NCBI RefSeq assembly: GCF_907177275.1
Contig: NZ_CAJSLV010000114.1
Location: forward strand, 186,001 to 250,000
DNA length: 64,000 bases
Direction of reading: 5' to 3'
Source: Actinacidiphila cocklensis
GTDB taxonomy: Bacteria; Actinomycetota; Actinomycetes; Streptomycetales; Streptomycetaceae
Shown piece by piece: positions 1 to 9,200 of the stretch (the stretch's first letter is position 1; every line of letters begins with the position of its first letter). The notes under the pieces are model-generated. The model searched no databases. It worked only from the letters and a program-made list of their open reading frames with translations, and had not been told where the DNA came from. The position numbers were made by a program, and so were the translations under genes.

Positions 1-888
1 GGGCAGGCCGTTGCGGCGGCAGCCGTCGGCGAGTTCTGCCCTGGTACGGGCGGCCAGCGCGGTGATGTCCAGGGCGGTGTCGCCCGGGCGGTAGGCCACC
101 GCGTGGCCGCCGCCGAGGTCGAGCTGCGGCAGGACGATGCCGTGCTGGTCGCGGATGCGGGCCAGTAGGCCGATGAGCCGGCGCAGCGCCGCCAGGTACG
201 GCTTGACCTCGGTGACCTGGGAGCCGATGTGGCAGTGCAGGCCGACCAGTTCCAGGCGCGGCTGGCCGAGGATGCGCTCCACGGTGTGCAGGGCGGAGCC
301 GTCGGCGATGGACACCCCGAACTTCTGGTCGTCGGTGCCGGTGCGGACCGCCTTGTGCCCGCCGGCGACCACGCCGGGGACGACCCGCAGCAGCACCTTC
401 TGCCGGTCGTGCGGTGCGACGAGGGTGGCCAGCCGGGCGATCTCGGTGGCGTTGTCGATGACGATCCGGCCGACGCCGAGCCGCACCGCGCTCCGCAGGT
501 CCTGCGGGGACTTGGCGTTGCCGTGCAGCACGATGCGGTCGGCGGGGAAGCCGGTGGCGGCGGCCAGTTCCAGCTCGCCGGCCGAGCACACGTCCAGGCC
601 GAGGCCCTCGCCGCGTACCCAGGTGGCGACCGCCCGGCACAGGAACGCCTTGGCCGCGTAGATCACGTCGGCCTCGGGGAAGGCGGCGGTGTAGGTGCGG
701 CAGCGGCTCCGCAGTTCGGCCTCGTCCAGGACGTACAGCGGGGTGCCGAAGCGGTCGGCGGCCTCGGCGAGCGAGACCCCGGCGACGGTCAGGTCACCGT
801 GCGGAGCGCGCCTGGCCGACGCCGGCCACACCGACAGCGGGTCCGGTTCCGAGGTGGGCACGGGGATCGGAGTCAGGGATACGGACAC
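1..888 (-). CDS. lysA: Diaminopimelate decarboxylase-like PLP enzyme (partial)
   Basis: The first 296 codons of a fold-type III PLP decarboxylase are present; the C-terminal end runs off the left edge. The N-terminal barrel carries the PLP-lysine segment VIYAAKAFLCRAV and the HCHIGSQ motif, both characteristic of diaminopimelate decarboxylase, which makes L-lysine from meso-diaminopimelate. The start is GTG at 888, preceded by a perfect AGGAGG. That ribosome site overlaps the stop of the upstream SAV_915-like gene, so the two are probably cotranscribed. Streptomycetes usually have a second main lysA, so this paralogue may act on a related amino acid in a secondary pathway; the sequence does not decide this. 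Family assignment is firm, exact substrate less so. Confidence 0.85.
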   Translation of the reverse strand, partial: MSVSLTPIPVPTSEPDPLSVWPASARRAPHGDLTVAGVSLAEAADRFGTPLYVLDEAELRSRCRTYTAAFPEADVIYAAKAFLCRAVATWVRGEGLGLDVCSAGELELAAATGFPADRIVLHGNAKSPQDLRSAVRLGVGRIVIDNATEIARLATLVAPHDRQKVLLRVVPGVVAGGHKAVRTGTDDQKFGVSIADGSALHTVERILGQPRLELVGLHCHIGSQVTEVKPYLAALRRLIGLLARIRDQHGIVLPQLDLGGGHAVAYRPGDTALDITALAARTRAELADGCRRNGLP

Positions 889-898
889 GGGTTGCCTC

Positions 899-1252
899 CT
901 AGAACCTGTCCTGGCCGACGAGCGCGTGGTGCGGGGCCTGCGGGAGGGCTGGTCCCGGCCCCGGCGCCGGCGCGGACAGCCGGGGGTCGATGCGCACCTC
1001 GGTGATCCCGAGGGGGCCGGCCAGCGCGCGCAGGGCCGGCTCCGACAGGCGCATCCAGCGCTGGTCGGGTCCGAGCGCCCGGATCAGCGCGGGTTCGCTG
1101 GTGAAGGCGACCGCGGTACGCCCGCCGAGGGCGTTGCGGAAGAAGCGGGTGGTGCACCCCGCGGGTCCCGGCCGGACGGGAACGAACAGCGCGTGTCCGG
1201 CCGGGCCCCGTTCAAGGGGCTCTGCTTCCTCCGGGGTGGTGGGTGCCGACAT
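899..1252 (-). CDS. SAV_915-family (SseB-like) small protein
   Basis: A 117-residue protein with the conserved streptomycete SAV_915 pattern: LFVPVRPGPAG near the N terminus, then TRFFRNALGGRTAVAF and a short EPALRALAGPLGI segment. The start ATG at 1252 has AAGGAG eight bases upstream; longer in-frame readings lack a ribosome site. The family has no proven biochemical role. It is regularly next to a lysA-like decarboxylase, as here, where its stop lies inside the lysA ribosome-binding site. No signal peptide or membrane segment is seen. Confidence 0.75.
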   Translation of the reverse strand: MSAPTTPEEAEPLERGPAGHALFVPVRPGPAGCTTRFFRNALGGRTAVAFTSEPALIRALGPDQRWMRLSEPALRALAGPLGITEVRIDPRLSAPAPGPGPALPQAPHHALVGQDRF

Positions 1253-1347
1253 GGCGTACTCCTTGTGACGTCGGTTGCCGCGGGCCTTCGAGGACCCGCG
1301 GCACTTCACGACGCTAAGCCCGGCACCGGGGTGGACCCCGTACGCCC

Positions 1348-1395
1348 TGACGCACGCTTGACGCCGGGAGCCCGGCCTTGACGCCCCCCTGACGC
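1348..1395. promoter_or_regulatory. Phased TGACGC direct repeats between divergent genes
   Basis: Four copies of TGACGC begin at 1348, 1359, 1379 and 1390, with spacings of 11, 20 and 11 bases. They lie between the divergent SAV_915/lysA pair and the aldo/keto reductase. Direct repeats at 11-base spacing are a typical footprint of OmpR/SARP-type regulators, but no regulator is encoded next to them. Seen directly; function inferred. Confidence 0.4.
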
Positions 1396-1523
1396 ACTGG
1401 GCCGAACGGGTGGTCTCGGCGACGGCCACGGACCTGCGGGCGCGCAGGCGGCGGGGGAGGGCACCCACGCTGCCTAGGCTCGAACCGAAGGGTTCCGTTT
1501 CCGTCGGGAGAGGCGCCATCGCC

Positions 1524-2483
1524 ATGCAGCACAGGACACTCGGCAGCCAGGGCCTGGAGGTCTCCGCCCTCGGCTACGGCGCGATGGGCATCTCGATCGC
1601 CTACGGCCCCAGCGACGAGCAGGAGGGCGTCGCCGCCATCCGCCGCGCCTACGACCTGGGGATCACCCACTTCGACACCGCCGAGGTCTACGGCTGGGGC
1701 GAGAACGAGAAGATCGTCGGCCGCGCGCTGGCCGGCTTCCGCGACCAGGTGGTCATCGCCACCAAGTTCGGCTTCACCCGCGACCTTGAGACCGACAGCC
1801 GTCCCGGGCACATCCGCGAGGTCGTCGACAGCAGCCTGGGCAACCTCGGCGTCGACCACCTCGACGTCCTCTACCAGCACCGCGTCGACCCCGACGTCCC
1901 CATCGAGGACGTCGCGGGGGCCGTCAAGGAACTGATCGACGCCGGCAAGGTGAAGTACTTCGGGCTCAGCGAGGCAGGACCGCAGACCGTCCGCCGCGCC
2001 CACGCCGTGCAGCCGGTCTCCGTCCTGCAGACCGAGTACTCGCTCTTCGAGCGCGACGTCGAGCAGCTCTTCCCCACCCTGGAGGAGCTGGGCATCGGCT
2101 TCGTCGCCTACTCCCCGCTCGGCCGGGGCTTCCTCACCGGCACCGCCAGGCCCGCCGCGCAGTACGACGCGACCGACATGCGCGGCACCGATCCCCGCTG
2201 GCAGCCCGGCAACTACGAGAAGAACCTCGACGCCGTCCGGCGCCTCGGCGAACTCGCCGCCGGCCGGGGGATCACCGTCTCCCAGCTCGCGCTGGCCTGG
2301 CTGCTCGGCCGCGGCGAGCACATCGTCCCCATCCCCGGCACCCGCAGCCCGTCCCGGGTCGAGGAGAACGCGGCCGCCGCCGAGGTCGTCCTCACCGCGA
2401 CCGACCTCGCGGCCGTCGACGAGATCCTCCCCGACGGCGGCTTCGGCGCCCGCTACGCCGCCCGCCTGCCCACCTGGACCTGA
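1524..2483 (+). CDS. Aldo/keto reductase
   Basis: A complete 319-residue NADPH-dependent aldo/keto reductase of the short bacterial type (YhdN/AKR13-like). The N-terminal strand QHRTLGSQGLEVSALGYG, the FDTAEVYGWGENE segment with catalytic Asp and Tyr, the barrel Lys in VVIATKFGF, the YQHRVDP His segment and the C-terminal cofactor loop IPIPGTRSPSRVEENA are all present. ATG at 1524 follows GGGAGAGG. It would reduce aldehydes or ketones in the cytosol; the substrate is unknown. It stands alone, divergent from the SAV_915/lysA pair. Confidence 0.9.
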   Translation: MQHRTLGSQGLEVSALGYGAMGISIAYGPSDEQEGVAAIRRAYDLGITHFDTAEVYGWGENEKIVGRALAGFRDQVVIATKFGFTRDLETDSRPGHIREVVDSSLGNLGVDHLDVLYQHRVDPDVPIEDVAGAVKELIDAGKVKYFGLSEAGPQTVRRAHAVQPVSVLQTEYSLFERDVEQLFPTLEELGIGFVAYSPLGRGFLTGTARPAAQYDATDMRGTDPRWQPGNYEKNLDAVRRLGELAAGRGITVSQLALAWLLGRGEHIVPIPGTRSPSRVEENAAAAEVVLTATDLAAVDEILPDGGFGARYAARLPTWT

Positions 2484-2508
2484 CCCGGCGACGACCCTGC
2501 GGCGGACC

Positions 2509-3009
2509 CTAGAGCGGAAGCTTGAACCCGTCGTGGCTGCGCGCGAATCCCAGCCCCGCATAGAAGCGGTGCGCGTCCTCGCGCCGCTTGTTGCTCGTCA
2601 GCTGGACGAGTGTGCAGCCGCGCGCCCGCGCCCGCTCGATCGTGCCCTCCATCAGGATCCTGCCGAGCCCGCCGCCGCGGCGGTCCGCGCGGACGCGCAC
2701 CGCCTCGATCAGCGCACGCTCGGCTCCGCCCTTGCCGAGCCCGGGGATGTACGTCGCCTGCAGGCAGCCCACCACCTCCCCGCCGGCCCCCTGGTCCTCG
2801 AACGCCTCGACCAGGACCAGCAGTTCGTTGCGCGGATCGGCGTCGATGGCGGCGAAGGCGCGCTCGTAGGGCTCGGTGACGGCGACGGCCGCCGGGTCCA
2901 CCACCTCCTCCTCGCCGGCCAGCAGGGCCAGTACGACGGGCAGGTCGGCGCGGGTTGCGGGACGCAGGACGAGAGGGGGCGCGGCGGCGGGTTCACGGGC
3001 GGCAGACAT
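2509..3009 (-). CDS. GNAT-family N-acetyltransferase
   Basis: A 166-residue acetyltransferase with the acetyl-CoA pyrophosphate-binding loop VRVRADRRGGGLGRILME (motif A, about residues 104-121) and the C-terminal RFYAGLGFARSHDGFKL segment. The family transfers acetyl from acetyl-CoA to amino groups of small molecules or proteins. ATG at 3009 was chosen because the residues upstream are arginine-rich noise and the fold begins at PLVLRPATRADL. The TAG stop lies 25 bases after the convergent aldo/keto reductase. Substrate unknown. Confidence 0.85.
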   Translation of the reverse strand: MSAAREPAAAPPLVLRPATRADLPVVLALLAGEEEVVDPAAVAVTEPYERAFAAIDADPRNELLVLVEAFEDQGAGGEVVGCLQATYIPGLGKGGAERALIEAVRVRADRRGGGLGRILMEGTIERARARGCTLVQLTSNKRREDAHRFYAGLGFARSHDGFKLPL

Positions 3010-3047
3010 GCCCCCGACCCTAGAGGGCCGGTACGACTGCACCCGCC

Positions 3048-3728
3048 TCACCCCTGCCCCGACGCCTGCCCCGACGCCTGCCCCGACGCCTGCCTCAGGA
3101 CGTCGTACCCGACGAAGGTGAACAGGCTCGTCCCGGGCACCAGCGGCTGCGGTTCGCCGGTGAAGCGGTGCGCGCCGACACCGAAGCCGGCATCCGGCTC
3201 CGACAGCCATCGCAGGTCGAACCCGCGCGCGGCGAACCGCTCGCAGACCAGCGGTACGCGGTCGGGCGCGCCGCGGTGGCGGGTCCAGACGACGGTGCCG
3301 CCGCTCCTGCACAACTGGGAGCACGAGTCGATCGTGCGCTCGATGTCCGCGTCGCTGATGTTGCCGAACACCCCGCAGACCAGCACGAGGTCGGCCGGGA
3401 CCATGCCGAGGTACTGATCGGTGAGCGAGGCGTCCCCCGTCACCACCTCCACCTGCTCCAGGCCGGCCGCCCGGGCCGACTCCTCGGCGAACGCGGTGTT
3501 CCGCGGGTCCAGTTCGACCAGACGCGCGCGCACGTCGTCACGCCGGGGATGGCCGGCCAGCGCCTCCAGCAGATCGCGCCCCTGGCCGGCGCACAGGCTG
3601 ACGACCCGCAGGGCGCCGGGCGGGCCGGCGTGCAGTGCGACCCGGATCTGCTCCTGCACCACCTCAAGCCGCCGGGCCGGCCAGGAGCCGGGCTGGTCGT
3701 AAGCGTCGTGCCAGGTTCGCCAGTCCAT
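3048..3728 (-). CDS. Class I SAM-dependent methyltransferase-like protein
   Basis: A 226-residue Rossmann methyltransferase. The SAM-binding glycine motif appears as VVSLCAGQGRDLLEAL (motif I), followed by the acidic ribose-binding VELDPRN and VVTGDAS segments and LVLVCGVFGNIS (motif IV). The C-terminal tail is a repeat of ASGQ produced by three tandem 12-bp units and looks unstructured. The acceptor substrate is unknown. It lies downstream of no obvious promoter partner and is followed after 38 bases by the GNAT gene on the same strand, so the two may be cotranscribed. Confidence 0.75.
   Translation of the reverse strand: MDWRTWHDAYDQPGSWPARRLEVVQEQIRVALHAGPPGALRVVSLCAGQGRDLLEALAGHPRRDDVRARLVELDPRNTAFAEESARAAGLEQVEVVTGDASLTDQYLGMVPADLVLVCGVFGNISDADIERTIDSCSQLCRSGGTVVWTRHRGAPDRVPLVCERFAARGFDLRWLSEPDAGFGVGAHRFTGEPQPLVPGTSLFTFVGYDVLRQASGQASGQASGQG
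3054..3096. repeat. 12-bp tandem repeat in a coding 3' end
   Basis: The unit GACGCCTGCCCC occurs from 3061 three times in tandem, the last copy with one change, with a partial copy before it. It adds ASGQ repeats to the methyltransferase C terminus and keeps the frame, so copy-number changes would only alter tail length. Confidence 0.8.
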
Positions 3729-3767
3729 GGGTCGGAACCCTAGGGCGGCCGGCCTTCGCGGGGCGAG

Positions 3768-4505
3768 TCATTTGGGGTCGGGAGGGGGCTCCTGGCGGGG
3801 GCTGGTGTGCAGGACCTCGCGGGCCTGTTCCGCGGCGCGGGTGATGCTCTCGCTGATGAAGTCGAGGAAGCGGGCGATGTTCTCCAGGCGGGCGGCCGCG
3901 GGGGTGTGGGGGCCGAGGACGGCGACGCCCTGGCGGGCGGTCTCGACGAGCTGGTCGTTGGCCCGGGCGCTGGCGATCGTCGCCTGGTAGAAGAGCTCGT
4001 CGTCGACGACATAGCGGTCGCGGCGGTGCTCGTCGCGTTCCCGGCGGACCAGGCTCTGGCTCTCCAGGAAGGCGATGGCCTTGGAGACCGACGCAGGGCT
4101 GACCTGGAGGCGCTGGGCGAGCTGGGACGCGGTGAGGCTGCCGGCGTCGGTGGTGAAGAGGCAGGTCAGCACCCGGGACGCCATCTTGGTCAGCCCCGAG
4201 CCCATGAGGACGGTGGTGAACGTCTCCTCGTACTCGGCCACGGCCCCGGCGTCGCGTCCGTGCGGCTGGGGTGCCGACTCCGGCCCCGGTGCGGCGGCGG
4301 GCCTGCGCTGGTGGGCGCGGCGTTCGGTGGCGCGGTGGGCCAGGTCGGCGCGGTAGGCGGTGGGACCGCCGTTGCGCATCACCTCGCGGGTGACCGTCGA
4401 GGTCGGGCGGTCGAGGCGGCGGGCGATCTCGGCGTAGGGGAGGCTGTCGGCCAGCCCCAGCGCGATCTGGCGTCGTTCGGCCTGGGTGAGCCTGCCTCCC
4501 GGCAT
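3768..4505 (-). CDS. MarR/GbsR-type regulator with IS30-type N-terminal HTH
   Basis: A 245-residue regulator with two DNA-binding parts. Residues 6-45 resemble the helix-turn-helix of IS30 transposases (LTQAERRQIALGLAD through YAEIARRLDRPTSTVTREV). Residues 95-190 form a winged helix of the GbsR/MarR type, with TASQLAQRLQVSPASVSKAI as the recognition helix and a basic wing RRERDEHRRDRY. The tail is proline-rich. It is divergent from the DUF4097 gene at 4743 and the intergenic region contains TTGCAACGG sites, so it probably regulates itself and that gene. Ligand unknown. Confidence 0.8.
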   Translation of the reverse strand: MPGGRLTQAERRQIALGLADSLPYAEIARRLDRPTSTVTREVMRNGGPTAYRADLAHRATERRAHQRRPAAAPGPESAPQPHGRDAGAVAEYEETFTTVLMGSGLTKMASRVLTCLFTTDAGSLTASQLAQRLQVSPASVSKAIAFLESQSLVRRERDEHRRDRYVVDDELFYQATIASARANDQLVETARQGVAVLGPHTPAAARLENIARFLDFISESITRAAEQAREVLHTSPRQEPPPDPK

Positions 4506-4573
4506 CGCGGTCTCCTCGGTGATCCCTCGCGGTGGTCCCTGAGTGCACCAGCATAGCGTTCACGTTCCACTCA

Positions 4574-4625
4574 TTGCAACGGCTGGATAGCCGTCGTTGC
4601 GTTGCGTTCATGGCCGTTGCAACGG
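4574..4625. promoter_or_regulatory. Candidate operator: CCGTTGCAACGG palindrome and half site
   Basis: A perfect 12-bp palindrome CCGTTGCAACGG is at 4614-4625. The half TTGCAACGG recurs at 4574-4582, and further GTTGC words follow to about 4700. They occupy the space between the divergent MarR/GbsR regulator and the DUF4097 gene. This is the expected place for the regulator's operator. The palindrome is seen; its use is inferred. Confidence 0.55.
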
Positions 4626-4742
4626 TTTGATTGCTCTGACCATGGTAAATGAAGATCCAGTGCAATGAAGGCGTTGCCTGGATCTGGAAAGCAACGTAGC
4701 GTTTCCCATGTCAGAAACCGAGAACGAGCACCGGAGAGCACC

Positions 4743-5408
4743 ATGCAGAAGTTCGACACCCCCGCCCCGATCTCCGCCGTCCTGGACATCCCCGCCGGGC
4801 GCGTCCAGTTCATAGCCGCCGACCGCGCCGACACCACCGTCGAGGTGCTGGCGGCCGACCCCGCCAAGAGCCGCGACACCAAGGCCGCCGAGCAGGCCAC
4901 CGTCAGCTACGCCGACGGCGTCCTGCGGATCGCCGCGGGAGCTTCCGGCAACCGGCTCGTCGGATCCTCCGGCGCCCTGGAGGTCACCGTCCAGCTGCCC
5001 GCCGGCTCGCGGGTCGAGGTCAAGGCCGCCGGCACCGAACTGCGCGGCGTCGGACGCCTCGGCGACGTCGTCTTCGAGGGCGCGTACCGCCGGATCAAGG
5101 TCGACGAGGCCGCGAGCCTCCGGCTCACCGCGACGGACGGCGACGTCGAGGTCGGCCGGCTCGCCGGCCCCGCGGACATCAGCACCGCAAGGGGCGACAT
5201 CCGCATCGCCGAGGCCGTGCGCGGCGAGGTCGTGCTCCGCACCCGGTCCGGCAGCATCTCGGTCGCCGCCGCGGCGGGCGTCTCGGCCTCCCTGGACGCC
5301 GGCACCGACCACGGCCGCGTCAGCAACTCCCTCAAGAACGACGGCACCACGGAACTCGACATCCGCGCCACCACCTCCAACGGCGACATCACCGCCCGCA
5401 GCCTGTGA
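4743..5408 (+). CDS. DUF4097 beta-strand repeat protein
   Basis: A 221-residue protein of short beta strands with repeating patterns such as LRLTATDGDVEVGRL, DISTARGDIRIAEA, LRTRSGSISV and IRATTSNGDITARSL, the hallmark of DUF4097 (putative adhesin-like) beta-solenoid proteins. No signal peptide is seen, so it is probably cytoplasmic. ATG at 4743 follows CCGGAGAG. In actinobacteria this family often sits beside a divergent MarR/GbsR gene, as here. No enzymatic role is known. Confidence 0.8.
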   Translation: MQKFDTPAPISAVLDIPAGRVQFIAADRADTTVEVLAADPAKSRDTKAAEQATVSYADGVLRIAAGASGNRLVGSSGALEVTVQLPAGSRVEVKAAGTELRGVGRLGDVVFEGAYRRIKVDEAASLRLTATDGDVEVGRLAGPADISTARGDIRIAEAVRGEVVLRTRSGSISVAAAAGVSASLDAGTDHGRVSNSLKNDGTTELDIRATTSNGDITARSL

Positions 5409-5534
5409 GGACGTACGGCCAGGACGGCGGGCGCCCCGTCGTGGACCGGCCCGCCGCCGGTCGACGGCGGGCCTGCCGCCGTTGCGGCGCAACGTCGGAG
5501 AACCGGCCCGATATCCCGTCCCGCTCCGCACGCC

Positions 5535-6044
5535 TCACGGCGGCAGGCCTACCGGGCCGGTGGGCGCGGCGGGGGGTGTGCGCCGGGGCTGCTGCCCGAA
5601 GGCCGCGGCGAACGCGCGCGCGATCAGGCCGGGCAGGCTCGTCCGCCCGTCGTCCTCGGCCCAGCGCGTCAGCGCGGTGTGCGTCACGGCCAGGCAGGCG
5701 CTGATCGCCGCCTGGGCGGGGAAGGCGGCGCCGGGATCGGACGGGGCGTCACCGAGCGCGTCGGCGATGGTCCGTTCCAGTGCGTGCTGGCTGTCCAGGT
5801 GCCGGGCTCGTAGCGCGGGTGTGGCGATCATGAGCCGGAGGCAGTCCAGCAGGAACCGCTGGTTCACGGCCGGTTCGCCCCCGTCGCCGCCGGTCAGTGC
5901 TTCCGCCGCGGCGACCAGCGCGCCGCCGACGCGTTGCACCAGGGGCTCCGTCGCGGGTGACGCGGCGACCCGCTCGGCGATGAGCAGGGCGGGCTGGTCT
6001 ATGAGGACGAGGTCTTCCTTGGTCGGGAAGTGCCGGTAGACGGT
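5535..6044 (-). pseudogene. TetR-family regulator, 5' end cut by the Tn7-like element
   Basis: From the transposon edge the minus strand reads TVYRHFPTKEDLVLIDQPA and continues open to the stop at 5535. This is the end of a TetR recognition helix followed by a complete ligand-binding domain. The first two helices of the DNA-binding domain are absent. At the far side of the element, 17088-17071 on the same strand reads MTERQP, in frame with this piece. Even if joined, about 35 residues of the HTH would be missing, so the regulator must be non-functional. Confidence 0.75.
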
Positions 6045-6150
6045 TGTAGGGTCTCGCGGCCCGTGTCATACGGCATCGCCGTGACCTGCGGGTTCTCAGG
6101 CTGTCTCACGCCGTGTCCCTGCGCTCGTGTCTCACGGACGGTGGCACTTC
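6045..6150 (+). repeat. Left terminal repeat and candidate TnsB sites
   Basis: TGTAGGGTCTC occupies 6045-6055. Internal repeats GTCATACGGC (6065), GTCTCACG (6103) and GTCTCACGG (6129, followed by GTGGCACTTC) resemble the right-end sites. Multiple spaced repeats at each end are typical of TnsB recognition. Confidence 0.65.
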
Positions 6151-6299
6151 CTCACGGGCCGACTCAGCGCCGTCTTCCCTGACGGACACTCGCTCTCTGC
6201 ACCACTCCCTGCCCAAGCGTTCATCCCCAGCTTCTCCGTTGCCTCGCATGCTGAGGAAGCACACGGCCGGGCAGGCGAGCGGGCGACGGGAGTGCTGCG

Positions 6300-9200
6300 G
6301 TGAAGGCCACTCCGGAGAAGTCCCCCGACAGCGACCGACCGCATCAGTCCCCACAGGACGCATCGCCGGAGCAGAGTTCTCCGGCTCCTGACCGTGCGCC
6401 CGCGCCGGTTCCGCAGGCCCGGGCACTGAGCCGACAGACCGTCCAACTCCTTCAGGGCACGGCAGGGAATGCCGCGGTTGCCCGGTTAGTCGCACAGCGG
6501 TACGTGGCTCCGGTGTCGCCGCCGCCCTCCCAGGCACCGGGGATGCGGCGGGTGAATGCTGATGTGGCGGCGAAGAAGGTGGCGTTGGCGCATCACCAGC
6601 CCGCTGCTTCGGAGTCGAAGTCGGCGCAGGATGCAGCGGTGGCTCCGCCGGATGACCGGGAGGCGCAGGGGAAGGTCGCGAACTCCGCGAGGATGGATGT
6701 CGCGAAGCCGGGTGCGTTCGACAAGGCGGCGTTCATCAAGGCGGTCAACGACGCGATCGCCGCGCAGGCGCCCAAGAACCTGGACGAGGCCGACAAGTTC
6801 TCGAAGTCCGGTAAGGCCGAGGCGATCAAGGGTGCGGTGGACGGGAAGGTCACCGCGGGCAAGGACGCCTCCGCGCACGCCATTTCGAGTACGACGAACG
6901 CCCCGCCGGACACGTCGGCCGCGAAGGCCAAGCAGGTCACGCCGATGCAGGCGGACCACCCGCCGGGCAACCCTGGTGCCCCGAACGCGGCTGATGCCGC
7001 TCCGCAATCGCAGCCTGCCGCGGTCACGGACTTCTCCGGCGGTCCGAAGCAGACCGACCAGCAGATGGCCGCCGCCGACGTCACCGACCACCAGCTGGCC
7101 ACCAGCAACGAACCCGAGTTCACGGGGGCGTTGAAGGACAAGAAGACCGCCGACGCGCATTCGGCGGCCGCGCCGGGCAAGGCTCGGGCAGGGGAGAAGC
7201 AGCACATCGCCGAGGCCAAGTCCGGGGCCGCTGCCTCGGGTGCCCAGGCAATGGCGCACCTGACCGCCACCCGGGCGGCCGCCGGCAAGGCGGTGGATGC
7301 GGGCAAGGGCGGGGCGAAGTCCAAGGACGAGTCCCGGCGGGCGGAGGCCACCGCCGCGTTGCAGAAGGTCTTCGACGCCACGAAGAAGGACGTCGAGGGC
7401 ATCCTGTCCGGGCTGGACAAGCTGGTCGACCAGCAGTTCACCGCCGGGGAGGCGAAGGCCCGGGCTGCGTTCGAGGCCGACCAGAAGCAGCGGATGAACG
7501 CGTACAAGTCCAAGAGGTACGGCGGCTGGACCGGCAAGCTGAAGTGGGGCAAGGACAAACTGCTGGGGATGCCGAAAGAGGCGAACGACCTCTTCCAGCT
7601 CTCCCGCCAGCTCTACGTCACCCAGATGCAAGGGGTCATCTCGTCCATCGCCGACACCATCGGCCGTGAGCTGGGGAAAGCCAAGTTCCGCATCGCCACC
7701 GGGCGCAAGCAGCTCACCTCCGAGGTGAACAAGCTGCCTGCGGACCTGCGTGGCTACGGGCAGGAGGCCGCCAAGGACTTCGCGGGCAAGTTCGACGGCC
7801 TGGAGTCGGAGGTCAACGACAAGTCCAAGCAGCTGGTGCAGGACCTGGCCACCAAATACACCAAGGCCCTCAAGAGCGTCGATGACGAGATCAAGAAGCT
7901 CCAGGACGCCAACAAGGGCCTGGTCGCCAAAGCCGTCGGAGCCATCGCCGGCGTCATCAAGACCATCATCGAGCTCAAAAACATGCTCATGGGCGTCCTT
8001 GCCAAGGCCGCCACCGCCATCGGCAAAATCATCAAGGACCCCATCGGGTTCCTCAACAACCTCGTCCACGCCGTCGGCGCCGGCCTCAAACTCTTCCTCG
8101 CCAACATCGCCGACCACTTGAAGAAGGGCCTGGTCTCCTGGCTCCTTGGCACCGCCGTCAAAGCCGGCCTCACTCTCCCGGCATCCTTCGACCTCAAAGG
8201 CATCATCCAGCTCATCACCTCCCTCCTCGGCCTGACCTGGGCCAACATCCGTGCCCGCATCACCAGCAAAGGCGTCCCCGACCAGGCCGTCACCGCCGCC
8301 GAGAAAACCGTCCCCATCGCGGAGAAGCTCTCCAAGGAGGGCCCAGCCGGCGCCGAGAAGGAGATCGTCGCCGAGGTGGGCGACCTCAAAGCCACCATCC
8401 TCGGCAAGCTGACGTCCTACCTGATCCCCACCGTCATCATCGCCGGCATCACCTGGATCCTCTCCCTCCTCAACCCGGCGTCGGCGTTCGTCCGCGCGGT
8501 CAAAGCCATCATCGACATCGTCACCTTCGTCGTCACCCAGGGCGCCCAGGTCCTCGAATTCGTCAACTCCGTCCTCGACGCGGTGATCGCCATCGCGAAC
8601 GGCGGTGAGGCTGGCGTCCCCAAGTTGGTCGAGGGCGCGTTAGCGGCCTCCATCCCCACCCTCCTCGGACTGCTCGCTTCCCTCCTTGGCATCGAAAGCC
8701 TCGCCAGCAAAGTCAAATCCGTCTTCCACGCCGTAGCCCGCCCCGTCAACAAAGTCATCGACAAAATCATCACCTTCATCGCAAAGAAAGGCAAGGCTCT
8801 CTGGAAAAAATTGAAGGGGAAGGACCCCGATTCGGGCAAGAAATCTTCCGCCCGCAAGCCTGCCGATGGGAAGAATGGGAAGAATTCGCCGTCGGAACTG
8901 AAAGCGAACTTTCCCATGGAAGGCCACGGGCACAGCCTTCGGCTAGGGTCCGACGGTCTGATGATGGCCAGCGCGCTGGAACGGCGAGTGGAGGATAAAT
9001 GCAGGGCCAGACGAGCGCAATTGCAGCAGCAAGGCGCCGGGTCGGGGCCGGAATACCTCGCGCTGGGACGCATTATCAGCCGCAACACGCGAGCGATGAA
9101 TCTGTATGAGCAGATGAATCGCGACGGGACCAACGAAAAAGTGAAGGCAGCATTCGCAGTGGTGCAGCAAGCTATCACTGAATATGCTTCACAGTTCGGA

